Source: JANQGH01 sp039177555
GTDB taxonomy: Bacteria > Pseudomonadota > Alphaproteobacteria > DSM-16000 > Inquilinaceae
Reading direction: 5' to 3'
DNA length: 64,000 nt
Assembly: GCA_039177555.1 (NCBI GenBank)
Contig: JBCDFV010000019.1
Span: forward strand, 1-64,000
The position numbers and the translations under genes are program-made. Under the pieces are notes generated by a model. That model had not been told where the DNA came from and searched no databases. It saw only the letters and a program-made list of their open reading frames with translations. Positions 32,537 to 41,055 of this stretch are shown here, in pieces; the first letter of the stretch is position 1; each line of letters opens with the position of its first letter.

Positions 32537-34060
32537 ATGGATGGCCGGACCAGACTGACCATCGTCACGCTGATGGTCGCCGCCTTTACGATCGGCACGA
32601 TCTTCACCGGTGCGCTGTTGCTGGTGCCGCCAATCGAAAACGAGTTCGGCATCGACATCACAACCAGCCAGTGGGTGCTGAACGTCTACGCCATTGCCTT
32701 TGCCATGTGCCTGGTCGCGGGCGGTCGGCTGGCCGACATGTTCGGGCGCCGACATCTGATGCTGATCGGCCTGGTGATCTTCCTGGTGTCGACGATTGGC
32801 TGTGCGCTGGCGCCCTCGATCGGGTTCTTGATCGGCGCCCGTGCGGTGCAAGGCATCGGTTCGGCCGCGATTTGGCCTTGCGTGTTGGCGTTGGGTGCAA
32901 CGGTGGTCGGCGCGGACCGGCGCGGCCTGGTCATCGGGCTGATCCTCGGGGCCGTGACGGCCGGCAATGTCATCGGACCGCTGTTCAGCGGCGTTGCCGT
33001 GGCGCTGGGCGATTGGCGCCTGTTCTTTGTGCTGGCCGGCATCTTAGCGGTCGTGACCGCGCTCTTGCTGGTACGCTTTGTCACCAAGGAGGCGCCGAAT
33101 GATCAGGACGAACGGGTCGATTACACGGGCATGTTGATGCTTTCAGGCGCCATTGTGGCCCTGCTCTACGCGCTCGATGTCGGGGCCAGCCTGGGCTGGG
33201 GGTCGGCGCCGGTGCTGGGTCTGCTTGGGCTTTGCGTGGTGCTGTTCGCCGCCTTTCCGTTTGTCGAAAGGCGCGTTGGCGACCCCATGATGCCGCCGTC
33301 GCTGTTGGCCAACCGGGAATTCATGCTGACCTTGCTGACCAACGGTCTGCTTATCCCGTCGGTGTTCATCGCCTTCCTCTACTTTCCACAATACATGCAC
33401 AAGCTACTGGGCTGGTCCGTGCTTGAGGCTTCGTTCGGCATGCTGCCGCTGATGATCCTGCTGTCGGTGGGCTCGGTCGCCGGCGGCGGCCTTTATAACC
33501 GTTTTGGGCCCAAGCGGATCTTGTTCACCGGCTATGTGTTGGTCACGCTCGGCGCGGCATCCGTGGTCGTTCTGGTGCCGAGTTGGGGATACTTCGCCCT
33601 CTTGCCCGCCATGGTGCTGATCGGTTTTGGCGGCGCGTTTTCGGTTGGCGCGGCCGGCACCGCGGCCGTCAGCGCCGTCGACGAAAAGCATGTCGGACTT
33701 GCCGGCGGGCTCAGCTTCGTCTTCCATCTCAGCCTTGGCGCCATCGGGGTCGCCGGCGCGACCGCCATCATGTTCACCACCAGCCTGGTCAGGCTGGGGC
33801 AGGGGTTGTCGCAGGCGAACATCACCATGTCGGCCACCGACCAGGCCACGCTGAACGGCAGCGCGGTCAACGCCAGCGCCGCGCAGGCGATCCTAGCGAA
33901 CTACAGCACGCAGCAGGCTGATGCGATCCGAACGGTCTGGAACGACGCGTTCACGAGCGGCATGAGCCAGGCCTACTGGCTGGCATTGGCCGCAGCGGTC
34001 ATCGGCATCGGGGTCGTCTTGGCAATCGACGAGAAGAAGCTGCAAGCCCGCGACGCGTGA
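32537..34060 (+). CDS. MFS multidrug exporter, 14-helix DHA2 type
   Basis: The 507-residue membrane protein has about fourteen hydrophobic helices. GGRLADMFGRRHLMLIGL is motif A after helix 2, and SQWVLNVYAIAFAMCLVAGG is the DHA2 entry motif. The periplasmic loop near 440 (LGQGLSQANITMSATDQ) and terminal pair of helices fit EmrB/QacA-type pumps. ATG at 32537 with GCGAGGG upstream; a GTG nine codons earlier is possible. No EmrA-like adaptor or regulator is adjacent. Confidence 0.87.
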   Translation: MDGRTRLTIVTLMVAAFTIGTIFTGALLLVPPIENEFGIDITTSQWVLNVYAIAFAMCLVAGGRLADMFGRRHLMLIGLVIFLVSTIGCALAPSIGFLIGARAVQGIGSAAIWPCVLALGATVVGADRRGLVIGLILGAVTAGNVIGPLFSGVAVALGDWRLFFVLAGILAVVTALLLVRFVTKEAPNDQDERVDYTGMLMLSGAIVALLYALDVGASLGWGSAPVLGLLGLCVVLFAAFPFVERRVGDPMMPPSLLANREFMLTLLTNGLLIPSVFIAFLYFPQYMHKLLGWSVLEASFGMLPLMILLSVGSVAGGGLYNRFGPKRILFTGYVLVTLGAASVVVLVPSWGYFALLPAMVLIGFGGAFSVGAAGTAAVSAVDEKHVGLAGGLSFVFHLSLGAIGVAGATAIMFTTSLVRLGQGLSQANITMSATDQATLNGSAVNASAAQAILANYSTQQADAIRTVWNDAFTSGMSQAYWLALAAAVIGIGVVLAIDEKKLQARDA

Positions 34061-34807
34061 TCACCGATAGTCCGGATTGGGATGATCGAAGCGGCAGCCG
34101 GCATCCCATTCGGAGCGCTGGTTGCCGTGGGCCGGGATGCCGCCGTTGCGCTTCAGCATCGCGGCCATGTGCATCAGGTTCCAGGTCATGAAGGTGGTGT
34201 TGCGCTGGGTGAAGTCGTTGTCCGGCCCGCCGGAGCCTTCATCCAGATAGGACGGGCCGGGGCCGGCCTCGCCGATCCAGCCGGCATCGGCCTGGGGTGG
34301 GATGGTGTAGCCGAGATGGCCGAGCGCGTAGAGCACCGACATGGCGCAGTGCTTCACGCCATCCTCGTTGCCGGTGACGACGCAGCCGCCGACCCGGCCG
34401 TAGTAGAGATATTGGCCCTTGTCGTTCAACACGCCGCTTTGGCCGTACAGACGCTCGATCGCTTGCCGGCAGACGGAGCTTTCTTCGCCCAGCCAGATCG
34501 GCGTGCCGATGATCAGGATCTCGGCCGCCATGACCTTTTCCTGGATCTGGGGCCAGTCGTCTTTGTCGAAGCCGTGCTCGGTCATGTCGGGATAGACGCC
34601 GGGCGGTATGTCGTAATCGACCGGGCGCAGCATCTCGACCGAGATCCCATTGGCCTCCATGATCGCCTTCGGCACCTGCAGCAAGCCCTCGGTGTTGGAG
34701 GCCTGACCCGACGGTTTCAGCGTGCAGTTCAGAATGACCGCGCTGAGGTCGGTGAAGTCGAAATCATGATTTTCGCACAGGGCGCGCTGTCGTGCGTTCA
34801 GGGTCAT
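34061..34807 (-). CDS. Flavodoxin-fold NAD(P)H oxidoreductase
   Basis: The 248-residue protein opens its fold with AVILNCTLKPSGQASNTEGLLQ, the FMN phosphate loop of the NADPH-dependent FMN-reductase group, and continues with AAEILIIGTPIWLGEESSVCRQAIERL and GGCVVTGNEDGVKH, which wrap the flavin ring. The target substrate is unknown. GAGG precedes the ATG. Its stop touches the stop of the MFS gene end to end. Confidence 0.82.
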   Translation of the reverse strand: MTLNARQRALCENHDFDFTDLSAVILNCTLKPSGQASNTEGLLQVPKAIMEANGISVEMLRPVDYDIPPGVYPDMTEHGFDKDDWPQIQEKVMAAEILIIGTPIWLGEESSVCRQAIERLYGQSGVLNDKGQYLYYGRVGGCVVTGNEDGVKHCAMSVLYALGHLGYTIPPQADAGWIGEAGPGPSYLDEGSGGPDNDFTQRNTTFMTWNLMHMAAMLKRNGGIPAHGNQRSEWDAGCRFDHPNPDYR

Positions 34808-34885
34808 CGGGGGCCTCGCAGGTAGGATCAGGCGGCCGCTCGGTCGCCAGCGCCGTGTGGGCCGGCGGTCGGTGGTGCCTCGATC

Positions 34886-35188
34886 TTAGCGCGCGGCGGT
34901 GGCGATGCTACGGCCTTTTGAGGTCAAGCGGCAGACCTGCCAGTCCGGTTTCAGCGGATTGTGGAACCACCGTTCGGCCCAGCCGGCCTTGATGCAGTCC
35001 CGCACCAGGCCGGCGTCGATCTTCTGCCCTTGCCAATCGAACAATGGCAATTTGCCTCCGGGCTGATCAAGCCCACGGCTGAGCCAGGTCAACTGTGCCG
35101 GGGATGGACCGACCGGCCGATTGTGCACACGCTCGACACGCGCGACCGCTTCGGCGCTCAACGGAAGGGGGCTGACAGTGCCCATCAT
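34886..35188 (-). CDS. Conserved-looking hypothetical protein
   Basis: The 100-residue soluble basic protein has no motif I recognise. It starts at ATGATG with GAGGAGC at good spacing, which supports it as a real gene. Tryptophans recur (LTWLSRG, FDWQGQ, GWAERWFHNPLKPDW), and the end VCRLTSKGRSIATAAR looks like a winged-helix or transcription-factor-like tail. Possibly DNA-binding, but this is a guess. Confidence 0.65.
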   Translation of the reverse strand: MMGTVSPLPLSAEAVARVERVHNRPVGPSPAQLTWLSRGLDQPGGKLPLFDWQGQKIDAGLVRDCIKAGWAERWFHNPLKPDWQVCRLTSKGRSIATAAR

Positions 35189-35325
35189 ATTGCTCCTCAG
35201 CCATCGTCGATCTTAAGATAACGCGCCAAATCTAGGCGAAACTACAAGTATTGCCAAGGAATTAGACGCCACCTCTTACTTAAACAATAACATGAAGTCG
35301 CAGGCCGTCGCATGGGAGGCATGAG

Positions 35326-36612
35326 ATGGCAATGCTGGCTTATCTCGCGATTCAGTTTAGCATTTGGCGGCAACGCATATTCCAGGCGCAAAGAATCTCC
35401 ATGGCCCGATCTTCCGCGCGGCTTGCTCTCGCCTTCAGTTGCATCGGTCATTCGACCATGCATGTGATGACGGCGCTGTACTTCACCATCGTGATCGGTC
35501 TGCAGCAGGCCTGGGGTCTGGACTACGACACGCTGATCCGGCTGTGGACCGCCGGTGCTTTGCTCGTCGGGCTGGGCGCGCCCTTGGCGGGCTGGCTGGG
35601 TGATCGCTGGTCCGAAAGCGGCATGATGGTGGTGTTTTTTGCGGTCACCGGCATCGGCGGCATCGCGGCAGGCCTGGCCGACAACACGACCGCGCTTTGG
35701 ATCGGCCTGGTCGTGCTCGGCCTCGGCGCTTCGATTTATCATCCCGTTGGCATGTCCTGGTTGGTGCGCACCATGCCCAACCCGGGCCGGGCCCTTGGCA
35801 TACTCGGCGTTTTCGGCGGCGTTGGTGTTGCCTCGGCCGCTCTGATCGCGGGCGGTCTGATGGCCTTGGTGAGTTGGCGGGCCGCGTTTATCGCGCCGGG
35901 GCTCATCAGCCTGGGGCTTGCCGCCGCGCTGTTCTACTACCGCAGCACCGGCAAGGTCGTCGATGGTGATAGCCATTTGGCGCCGATGCGAAAGGAAAGC
36001 CGCGGCGACATGTACCGGGCCTTCATCTTTCTGACCGTCACCATGGCCATCGCCGCCCTGATCTTCCACAGCATGGTGACGTCGATGCCGGAACTGTTCG
36101 AACAGCGCATGACCGCGCTGGTCGGCAACTCGATCCTCGGGGTCGGCGCCCTGGTCACGGTGGTGTTTCTCACCGGTGCCTTGGCCCAGATCGTCGGTGG
36201 CATCATGGTCGATCGCCACTCGATCAAGCTGATCTACGTCGTCGGCATCTCCATGCAGGTTCCGATCCTGGTTTTGGTCGCCTATTTGTTCAGCGCGCCG
36301 CTTCTGATCGCGGCAACAGTCTATGTGGTGGTTTCCAGCTTCGTTATTCCGGCCGAGAACCTGATGCTGGCGCGCTACACGCCCGCCGGCCGGCGCGGCC
36401 TGGCATACGGCGCCAAGTTCGTGCTCTCGTTCGGCATCGCCCCGCTGGCCGTGCAGCTTGTCGGCTGGTCGTCGGGCGAGCCGGCTGGTTTTGCGCTGCT
36501 GTTGTGGATATTGGCGGGCCTCGGCGCGGTGGCGGTTATCGCAGGCATCTTCCTGCCGAACGACCGCAAGTCTGCAACGGGCGCGACAACCGTGGCGGTG
36601 CCCGCCGAGTAG
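35326..36612 (+). CDS. MFS transporter
   Basis: The 428-residue protein has about twelve helices: GLGAPLAGWLGDRWSESGMMVVF is motif A, and GLGASIYHPVGMSWLVR follows. An excellent GGGAGG supports the ATG at 35326. That gives 25 extra N-terminal residues (MAMLAYLAIQFSIW...) before the usual family start MARSSARLALAF at 35401, so either could be used. Members related by the HPVGMS segment include fosmidomycin-resistance-like carriers; the substrate is unproven. Confidence 0.84.
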   Translation: MAMLAYLAIQFSIWRQRIFQAQRISMARSSARLALAFSCIGHSTMHVMTALYFTIVIGLQQAWGLDYDTLIRLWTAGALLVGLGAPLAGWLGDRWSESGMMVVFFAVTGIGGIAAGLADNTTALWIGLVVLGLGASIYHPVGMSWLVRTMPNPGRALGILGVFGGVGVASAALIAGGLMALVSWRAAFIAPGLISLGLAAALFYYRSTGKVVDGDSHLAPMRKESRGDMYRAFIFLTVTMAIAALIFHSMVTSMPELFEQRMTALVGNSILGVGALVTVVFLTGALAQIVGGIMVDRHSIKLIYVVGISMQVPILVLVAYLFSAPLLIAATVYVVVSSFVIPAENLMLARYTPAGRRGLAYGAKFVLSFGIAPLAVQLVGWSSGEPAGFALLLWILAGLGAVAVIAGIFLPNDRKSATGATTVAVPAE

Positions 36613-36618
36613 AAGAGG

Positions 36619-36647
36619 GCAGGGGCCGCAGCAAAGGCGACCCCTGC
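36619..36647. terminator. Hairpin between converging MFS and metY genes
   Basis: GCAGGGG at 36619-36625 pairs with CCCCTGC at 36641-36647; the inner part (CCGC/GCGA) can extend it with a mismatch. It lies exactly between the stops of two converging genes and could serve both, though no T run is present. Confidence 0.5.
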
Positions 36648-36654
36648 TGCGCTG

Positions 36655-37968
36655 TTACTCCGCCGCGGCCGCCGGCACTGTCTTGGCCAGGCCTTGGTCC
36701 AGGTCGGCGATGATGTCGTCGACTGCTTCCAGCCCGATCGACAGGCGCACCACATCCGGCCCGGCGCCGGCCACCTTTCGGGCCTCGTCCGACAGTTGCC
36801 GGTGGGTGGTCGAGGCCGGGTGGATGATCAGCGAGCGCGCGTCGCCGATATTGGCCAGGTGGCTGAACAGTTCGACGCTTTCCACCAGCTTGATGCCGGC
36901 GTCATAGCCGCCCTTCAGGCCGAAGGTCATCACCGCGCCGGCGCCGTTCGGCAGGTATTTGTCGGCAAGCGCCTTGTAGGGCGAGCCGTCGAGGCCGGCA
37001 TAGGCAACCCAGTCGACGCCGGGATGCTTCTCCAGATAGGACGCCACGGCCAAGGCGTTGCTGCAATGGCGTTCCATGCGCAGGGCCAGCGTTTCGATGC
37101 CGAGCAGGGTCAGGAAGGCGTTCTGTGGTTGCTGGTTCACGCCCAGGTCGCGCAGGCCGACGGCGTGGCCATGGATGGTGTAGCCGAGTTCGCCGAATGT
37201 CTCGGTGAACTTCAGGCCGTGATAACCGGGGTCCTCGTTCGTCAGGCCGTTGAATTTGTCGGACTGGCCCCAGTCGAACTTGCCGCCATCGATGACAACG
37301 CCACCGATCGAGGTGCCGTTGCCGCTCAAAAACTTGGTCGTGGAATGCACGACGATGTCGGCGCCATGGGCCAGCGGCTGGCAGAGATAGGGTGTGGCCA
37401 GCGTGTTATCGACGATCAGCGGCACGCCGACCTCGTGCGCGATCTTGGCGATCGCCGCGATGTCCGAAACGACGCCGCCCGGGTTGGCCAGGCTTTCGAT
37501 GAAGAAGGCGCGCGTGTTGTCGGTGACGGCCTTGCGGAAGTTCTCCGGGTCGTCGGCATCGACGAAGGTCGTGTTCCAGCCGAAGGCACGCGGGAAGCTG
37601 TTGCCGAGCTGGTTGATGGACCCGCCATAGAGTTTCTCGGATGCGACGATCTCCGCACCCGGTTCCATGAAGGGGAACAGCGCGAGCAGTTGAGCGGCGT
37701 GGCCCGACGAGGTCGCGGTGGCGCCAACGCCACCTTCCAGCGCGGCCATGCGTTCCTCCAACACCGATACGGTCGGATTGGTCAGGCGCGAATAGATGAA
37801 GCCGACCTTTTGCAGGTTGAACAGCGAAGCGGCGTCGTCGACATCGTCGAAGACGAACGACGTGGTCTGGTAGATCGGTGTCTGGCGGGCGCCGGTCGCC
37901 GGGTCGGGCGCGGCGCCGGCATGGATCGCCAGCGTGTTGAAACCGGGTCCTTTCGACTGGTCGGTCAT
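36655..37968 (-). CDS. metY: O-acetylhomoserine sulfhydrylase / aminocarboxypropyltransferase
   Basis: It makes homocysteine (or methionine) from O-acetylhomoserine and sulfide. The 437-residue PLP enzyme of the Cys/Met group has FIYSRLTNPTVSVLEERMAALEGG, the cofactor-binding TSSGHAAQ loop, and the PLP lysine in VVHSTTKFLSGNGTS. Length and an insert near KFNGLTNEDPGYHG are those of MetY, not MetB or MetC. AAGGAAA precedes the ATG. It overlaps the CoA-binding gene by four bases, in an operon with a crotonase homologue. Confidence 0.92.
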   Translation of the reverse strand: MTDQSKGPGFNTLAIHAGAAPDPATGARQTPIYQTTSFVFDDVDDAASLFNLQKVGFIYSRLTNPTVSVLEERMAALEGGVGATATSSGHAAQLLALFPFMEPGAEIVASEKLYGGSINQLGNSFPRAFGWNTTFVDADDPENFRKAVTDNTRAFFIESLANPGGVVSDIAAIAKIAHEVGVPLIVDNTLATPYLCQPLAHGADIVVHSTTKFLSGNGTSIGGVVIDGGKFDWGQSDKFNGLTNEDPGYHGLKFTETFGELGYTIHGHAVGLRDLGVNQQPQNAFLTLLGIETLALRMERHCSNALAVASYLEKHPGVDWVAYAGLDGSPYKALADKYLPNGAGAVMTFGLKGGYDAGIKLVESVELFSHLANIGDARSLIIHPASTTHRQLSDEARKVAGAGPDVVRLSIGLEAVDDIIADLDQGLAKTVPAAAAE

Positions 37969-38456
37969 GAGGCGAGTTTCCTTCTTTTTGAACTGATGAC
38001 ACGGGAGTTCAGGCCTTGCCAGCCCAGCTCCCCGTTAAGCCGGGCGTATTCGATTTTCGGGCAGCGGTTCATTACGACCTGTAGCCCTTCGCTTTCGGCA
38101 CGCTGCGCGGCGGCGTCGTTGCGCACGCCAAGCTGCATCCAGATCGTGCGCGGGCGCGGCGACATCGCCAGGGCCTCGTCGACGATCGCGCCGGCCGCGT
38201 CGGAATTGCGGAAGATGTCGACCATGTCCACGCGATCGGTCAACTGGTTCAGGTTGGCGACGCAGGTCTCGCCAAGGATGATCTGGCCGGCGGCGCGCGG
38301 GTTGACCGGCAACACCCGGTAGCCTTTGCCTTGCAGATACTTCATGGCGAAATAGCTGGGCCGGTTCCAATTGGCGCTTGCCCCGACCATGGCGATGGTC
38401 TTGGTCGTGTCCAGGATCGCCTTCACGTAAGCGTCCGGATAACTGTCGTGGTTCAT
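37965..38456 (-). CDS. CoA-binding (YccU-type) protein
   Basis: The 163-residue Rossmann-fold protein shows TIAMVGASANWNRPSYFAMKYLQGKGYRV near the start (nucleotide loop) and IWMQLGVRNDAAAQRAESEG with VMNRCPKIEY at the end. This is the stand-alone CoA_binding_2 family, whose cellular role is not settled. The ATG at 38454-38456 is used, as the next upstream in-frame start is a TTG in the previous gene. It is widely found beside metY in proteobacteria, as here, with a four-base overlap. Confidence 0.86.
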   Translation of the reverse strand: MNHDSYPDAYVKAILDTTKTIAMVGASANWNRPSYFAMKYLQGKGYRVLPVNPRAAGQIILGETCVANLNQLTDRVDMVDIFRNSDAAGAIVDEALAMSPRPRTIWMQLGVRNDAAAQRAESEGLQVVMNRCPKIEYARLNGELGWQGLNSRVISSKRRKLAS

Positions 38457-38467
38457 TCGGGGGCCGA

Positions 38468-39277
38468 TCAGGTTCCGCGCCAAACTGGCGTCCGTTTTGT
38501 CAAGAAGGCGTCAATACCCTCCGCCGCGTCGTCGGCCAGCATGTTGCGGGTCATCACCGCGCTGGCATAGGCATAGGCATCGTCCAAATCCATCTCCGCC
38601 TGGCGGTAGAACGCCTCCTTGCCGATACCGACGCTGAGCGGCGATTTGGACGCGATCTGTTGTGCCAAGGCCATGGTCTCGTCGGCCAGCCGATCCGCCG
38701 GGGCGATCCGGTTGATCAGGCCGATCCGGCGGGCGTCTTCCGCGTCGATCATGTCGCCAGTCAGCAGCATCTCCATGGCGTGCTTTCGGGCGACGTTGCG
38801 GCTGAGTGCGACCATCGGGGTGGAGCAGAACAGCCCGATATTGACGCCGGGCGTGGCGAAACGTGCCGTCTCCGCCGCCACGGCGAGATCGCAGCTTGCG
38901 ACAAGCTGACAGCCGGCCGCCGTTGCCGTGGCGTGCACCTGGGCAATGATCGGCTGGGGCAGGCGCACGATGCGCTTCATCAGGATAGAGCATTGATCGA
39001 ACAGCGCGGCATAGACCTCTTCGCGCGGCTGGCTGCGGATTTCCTTCAGATCATGGCCGGCGCAAAAGGCGGGTCCTGATGCCGCCAATATCACCACCTT
39101 GACCGTGCGATCCTCGGCGATGGCCTGCAGGACGCCGTCAAGCTCCGCCATCAGGCCTGTCGACAGGGCGTTGCGCGCGGCGGGCCGGTTCAGCGTCAAG
39201 GTCGCGACGCCCTCGTCATCGGCACGCAGAACCAGATCCTCGGTCTCCGTCGGCAACACGGCTTGTGCCTGGGTCAT
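38468..39277 (-). CDS. ECHDC3-type enoyl-CoA hydratase/isomerase homologue without catalytic glutamates
   Basis: The 269-residue crotonase-fold protein has the oxyanion segment SGPAFCAGHDLKEI, then ATAAGCQLVASCDLAVAAE, and RFATPGVNIGLFCSTPMVAL. In true hydratases two glutamates sit in GGCEL and AxPE; here they read GCQL and ATPG, so both are replaced. The pattern is that of the ECHDC3 group, whose biochemical role is unclear. GGAAAGG precedes the ATG. It begins an operon with the CoA-binding gene and metY, which links it to sulfur amino acid metabolism rather than beta-oxidation. Confidence 0.86.
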   Translation of the reverse strand: MTQAQAVLPTETEDLVLRADDEGVATLTLNRPAARNALSTGLMAELDGVLQAIAEDRTVKVVILAASGPAFCAGHDLKEIRSQPREEVYAALFDQCSILMKRIVRLPQPIIAQVHATATAAGCQLVASCDLAVAAETARFATPGVNIGLFCSTPMVALSRNVARKHAMEMLLTGDMIDAEDARRIGLINRIAPADRLADETMALAQQIASKSPLSVGIGKEAFYRQAEMDLDDAYAYASAVMTRNMLADDAAEGIDAFLTKRTPVWRGT

Positions 39278-39447
39278 GGCACCTTTCCTTGTATGTCCCT
39301 ATGGTCGATAGCCTATAGCTGGGCATCGATCGGCAACTGATCCAGTCTAACAGCCTCGCAACGCGGCGGGTAACACATCCGAATCGGGATCGGATTTCAA
39401 CAAAATTCGGTGCATTGAATACATGAAGAACACAGAGAGACTGTGAA

Positions 39448-39870
39448 ATGAGTGTGACGCCGGACGAGTTCATCGCGCTGGTGGAGGAGGGGTTGCCGCA
39501 AACGGCAGACGCGGGACTGCGGGTGGAGCAATGGCAGCCCGGCGCTGTCCGGCTGGTGATGCCGATCGATCATCGCCATGGCCGGCCAGGAGGCACGGTG
39601 TCCGGCCCGACCCTGTTCGCGCTGGCCGATTTGGCCCTGTACGGCGCCGTGCTGAGCCGCATCGGGCGCGTCGAACTAGCTGTGACGATCAGCATGACCA
39701 TCAACTTTCTGCGCCGCCCGGCGCTGACCGACGTCGCGGCGGACGCCAAGCTGCTGAAACTGGGCAGGCGCCTGGCTTATGGCGAGATCCATCTCTATTC
39801 GATTGGCGAGCCGGACCCGATCGCTCATGTTACCGGTACGTACTCGATACCGCCAAGTGAGGTATCATAA
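39448..39870 (+). CDS. PaaI-type hotdog-fold thioesterase
   Basis: The 140-residue hotdog-fold protein has the family site HRHGRPGGTVSGPTLFALADLALYGAVL (the GTVSGP turn and the ADLAL helix), then LAVTISMTINFLRRPA for the CoA side. It would hydrolyse an acyl-CoA or aryl-CoA thioester; the substrate is unknown. It is divergent from the ECHDC3-like gene, with a shared 170-base upstream region that includes a short inverted repeat, ATCCGA/TCGGAT at 39379-39397. Confidence 0.84.
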   Translation: MSVTPDEFIALVEEGLPQTADAGLRVEQWQPGAVRLVMPIDHRHGRPGGTVSGPTLFALADLALYGAVLSRIGRVELAVTISMTINFLRRPALTDVAADAKLLKLGRRLAYGEIHLYSIGEPDPIAHVTGTYSIPPSEVS

Positions 39871-39883
39871 TACCGCATTGGTA

Positions 39884-39907
39884 GCCCATTAGAATTTATG
39901 GGCTTTT
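39884..39907 (+). terminator. Intrinsic terminator after the thioesterase gene
   Basis: GCCCAT at 39884-39889 pairs with ATGGGC at 39898-39903 around TAGAATTT, extended one more pair by A/T, and followed by TTTT. It starts 13 bases after the thioesterase stop and insulates the ribosomal operon. Confidence 0.75.
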
Positions 39908-39919
39908 CGGCCTTTGTGC

Positions 39920-39948
39920 TTGACGAAACACCATGGGCGTAATACATA
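39920..39948 (+). promoter_or_regulatory. Probable sigma-70 promoter of rplM-rpsI
   Basis: TTGACG at 39920-39925 and TACATA at 39943-39948 with exactly 17 bases between form a good housekeeping promoter. The leader to the rplM ATG is about 95 bases and contains GC-rich inverted repeats (CCGCGG, GCGGCGGAC), where L13 autoregulation could act. Confidence 0.72.
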
Positions 39949-40050
39949 CCCGCCGCTTCGTCCCGTCGCATCCGCGGCGGGGCGATCTGTTCTGACCGGC
40001 CGCGTGAGCGCGGCGGACTTAAGACCAAAGAAAAGCGAGAAGTCGAGGCC

Positions 40051-40509
40051 ATGAAGACCTACTCCGCCAAGCCCTCCGACGTGGAGCGCAAATGGCTGCT
40101 GGTCGATGCCGAGGGGGTCGTGCTGGGCCGCCTGGCCAGCATCGTCGCCAACCGCCTGCGCGGCAAGCACAAGGCAATGTACACCCCGAACATCGATACC
40201 GGCGACAATGTCATCGTCATCAACGCCGACAAGGTGCGCCTGACCGGCCGCAAGGCCGAGCAGGATATCTTCTATTGGCACACCGGCTATCCCGGCGGCA
40301 TCAAAGGCCGGTCGAAGGGCGAAATCCTGGCCGGCAAGCACCCGGAGCGGGTGGTCGAGAAGGCCGTCGAACGCATGATCCCGCGCGGCCCCCTGGGGCG
40401 CGAAGTGCTGCGCAAGCTGCGTGTTTATGCTGGCGCGGACCATCCGCACGAGGCGCAACAGCCAGAGGTGCTGGACGTCGCGGCGATGAACCCGAAGAAC
40501 AAGAGGTAA
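40051..40509 (+). CDS. rplM: 50S ribosomal protein L13
   Basis: The 152-residue protein shows the full family set: RKWLLVDAEGVVLGRLAS, NRLRGKHKAMYTPNIDTGD, KAEQDIFYWHTGYPGG and the signature VERMIPRGPLGREVLRKLRVY. The next gene, rpsI, starts three bases after its stop. The pair rplM-rpsI is universal in bacteria. Confidence 0.97.
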   Translation: MKTYSAKPSDVERKWLLVDAEGVVLGRLASIVANRLRGKHKAMYTPNIDTGDNVIVINADKVRLTGRKAEQDIFYWHTGYPGGIKGRSKGEILAGKHPERVVEKAVERMIPRGPLGREVLRKLRVYAGADHPHEAQQPEVLDVAAMNPKNKR

Positions 40510-40512
40510 GTG

Positions 40513-41001
40513 ATGGCCGAAGCACAAACATTGACGGATCTGAAGGATCTCGGCCAGGGCACGGGTGTTGAGCCGGAAGCGGCCGCCGAGCTGCCGGAAC
40601 CGAAGCGCGACGCCCAGGGCCGATCCTACGCCACCGGCAAGCGCAAGGACGCGGTCGCCCGCGTCTGGATCAAGCCGGGCAGCGGCCGGGTCACGGTCAA
40701 TGGCCGCGACCAGGAGATCTATTTCGCGCGCCCGGTGCTGCGCATGCTGATCCAGCAGCCCTTTCTGGTCACCGAGCGTCTCAACCAGTTCGACGTCGAC
40801 TGCTCGGTCACCGGCGGTGGCCTCTCGGGCCAGGCCGGCGCCGTGCGGCACGGCATCAGCCGCGCGCTGGTTCTGTACGAGCCGGGCCTGCGGTCGATCC
40901 TGAAACGGGGCGGCTTCATCACCCGCGACAGCCGCACGGTCGAGCGTAAGAAGTACGGCAAGGCCAAGGCCCGCCGCAGCTTCCAGTTCTCGAAGCGCTA
41001 A
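40513..41001 (+). CDS. rpsI: 30S ribosomal protein S9
   Basis: The 162-residue protein has an acidic N-terminal extension of about 40 residues, as usual in alphaproteobacteria, then YATGKRKDAVARVWIKPGSGRVTVNG and the signature GGGLSGQAGAVRHGISRAL. It ends in KARRSFQFSKR, the tail that reaches the P-site tRNA. The start is the ATG at 40513; a GTG one codon earlier is adjacent. Confidence 0.97.
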   Translation: MAEAQTLTDLKDLGQGTGVEPEAAAELPEPKRDAQGRSYATGKRKDAVARVWIKPGSGRVTVNGRDQEIYFARPVLRMLIQQPFLVTERLNQFDVDCSVTGGGLSGQAGAVRHGISRALVLYEPGLRSILKRGGFITRDSRTVERKKYGKAKARRSFQFSKR

Positions 41002-41025
41002 CGGGGTCGGTTCTAGTTTACCTCA

Positions 41026-41048
41026 CGGGGCGTCCGGCGGGCGCCCCG
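41026..41048 (+). terminator. Hairpin after rpsI
   Basis: CGGGGCG at 41026-41032 pairs with CGCCCCG at 41042-41048, followed by CTTTG. It lies 25 bases after the rpsI stop and eight bases before the end of the converging ankyrin gene. Confidence 0.65.
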
Positions 41049-41055
41049 CTTTGCG

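Noticed and set aside
39278..39447. SAM-II or other riboswitch ahead of the metY operon
   Set aside because: Only a short palindrome was seen, without the pseudoknot-type pattern or conserved bases I would expect; the first gene of the operon is the crotonase homologue, not metY.
39861..39874. Palindrome GGTATCATAATACC over the thioesterase stop codon
   Set aside because: A short AT-rich symmetric sequence can arise by chance, and the true terminator hairpin follows ten bases later.
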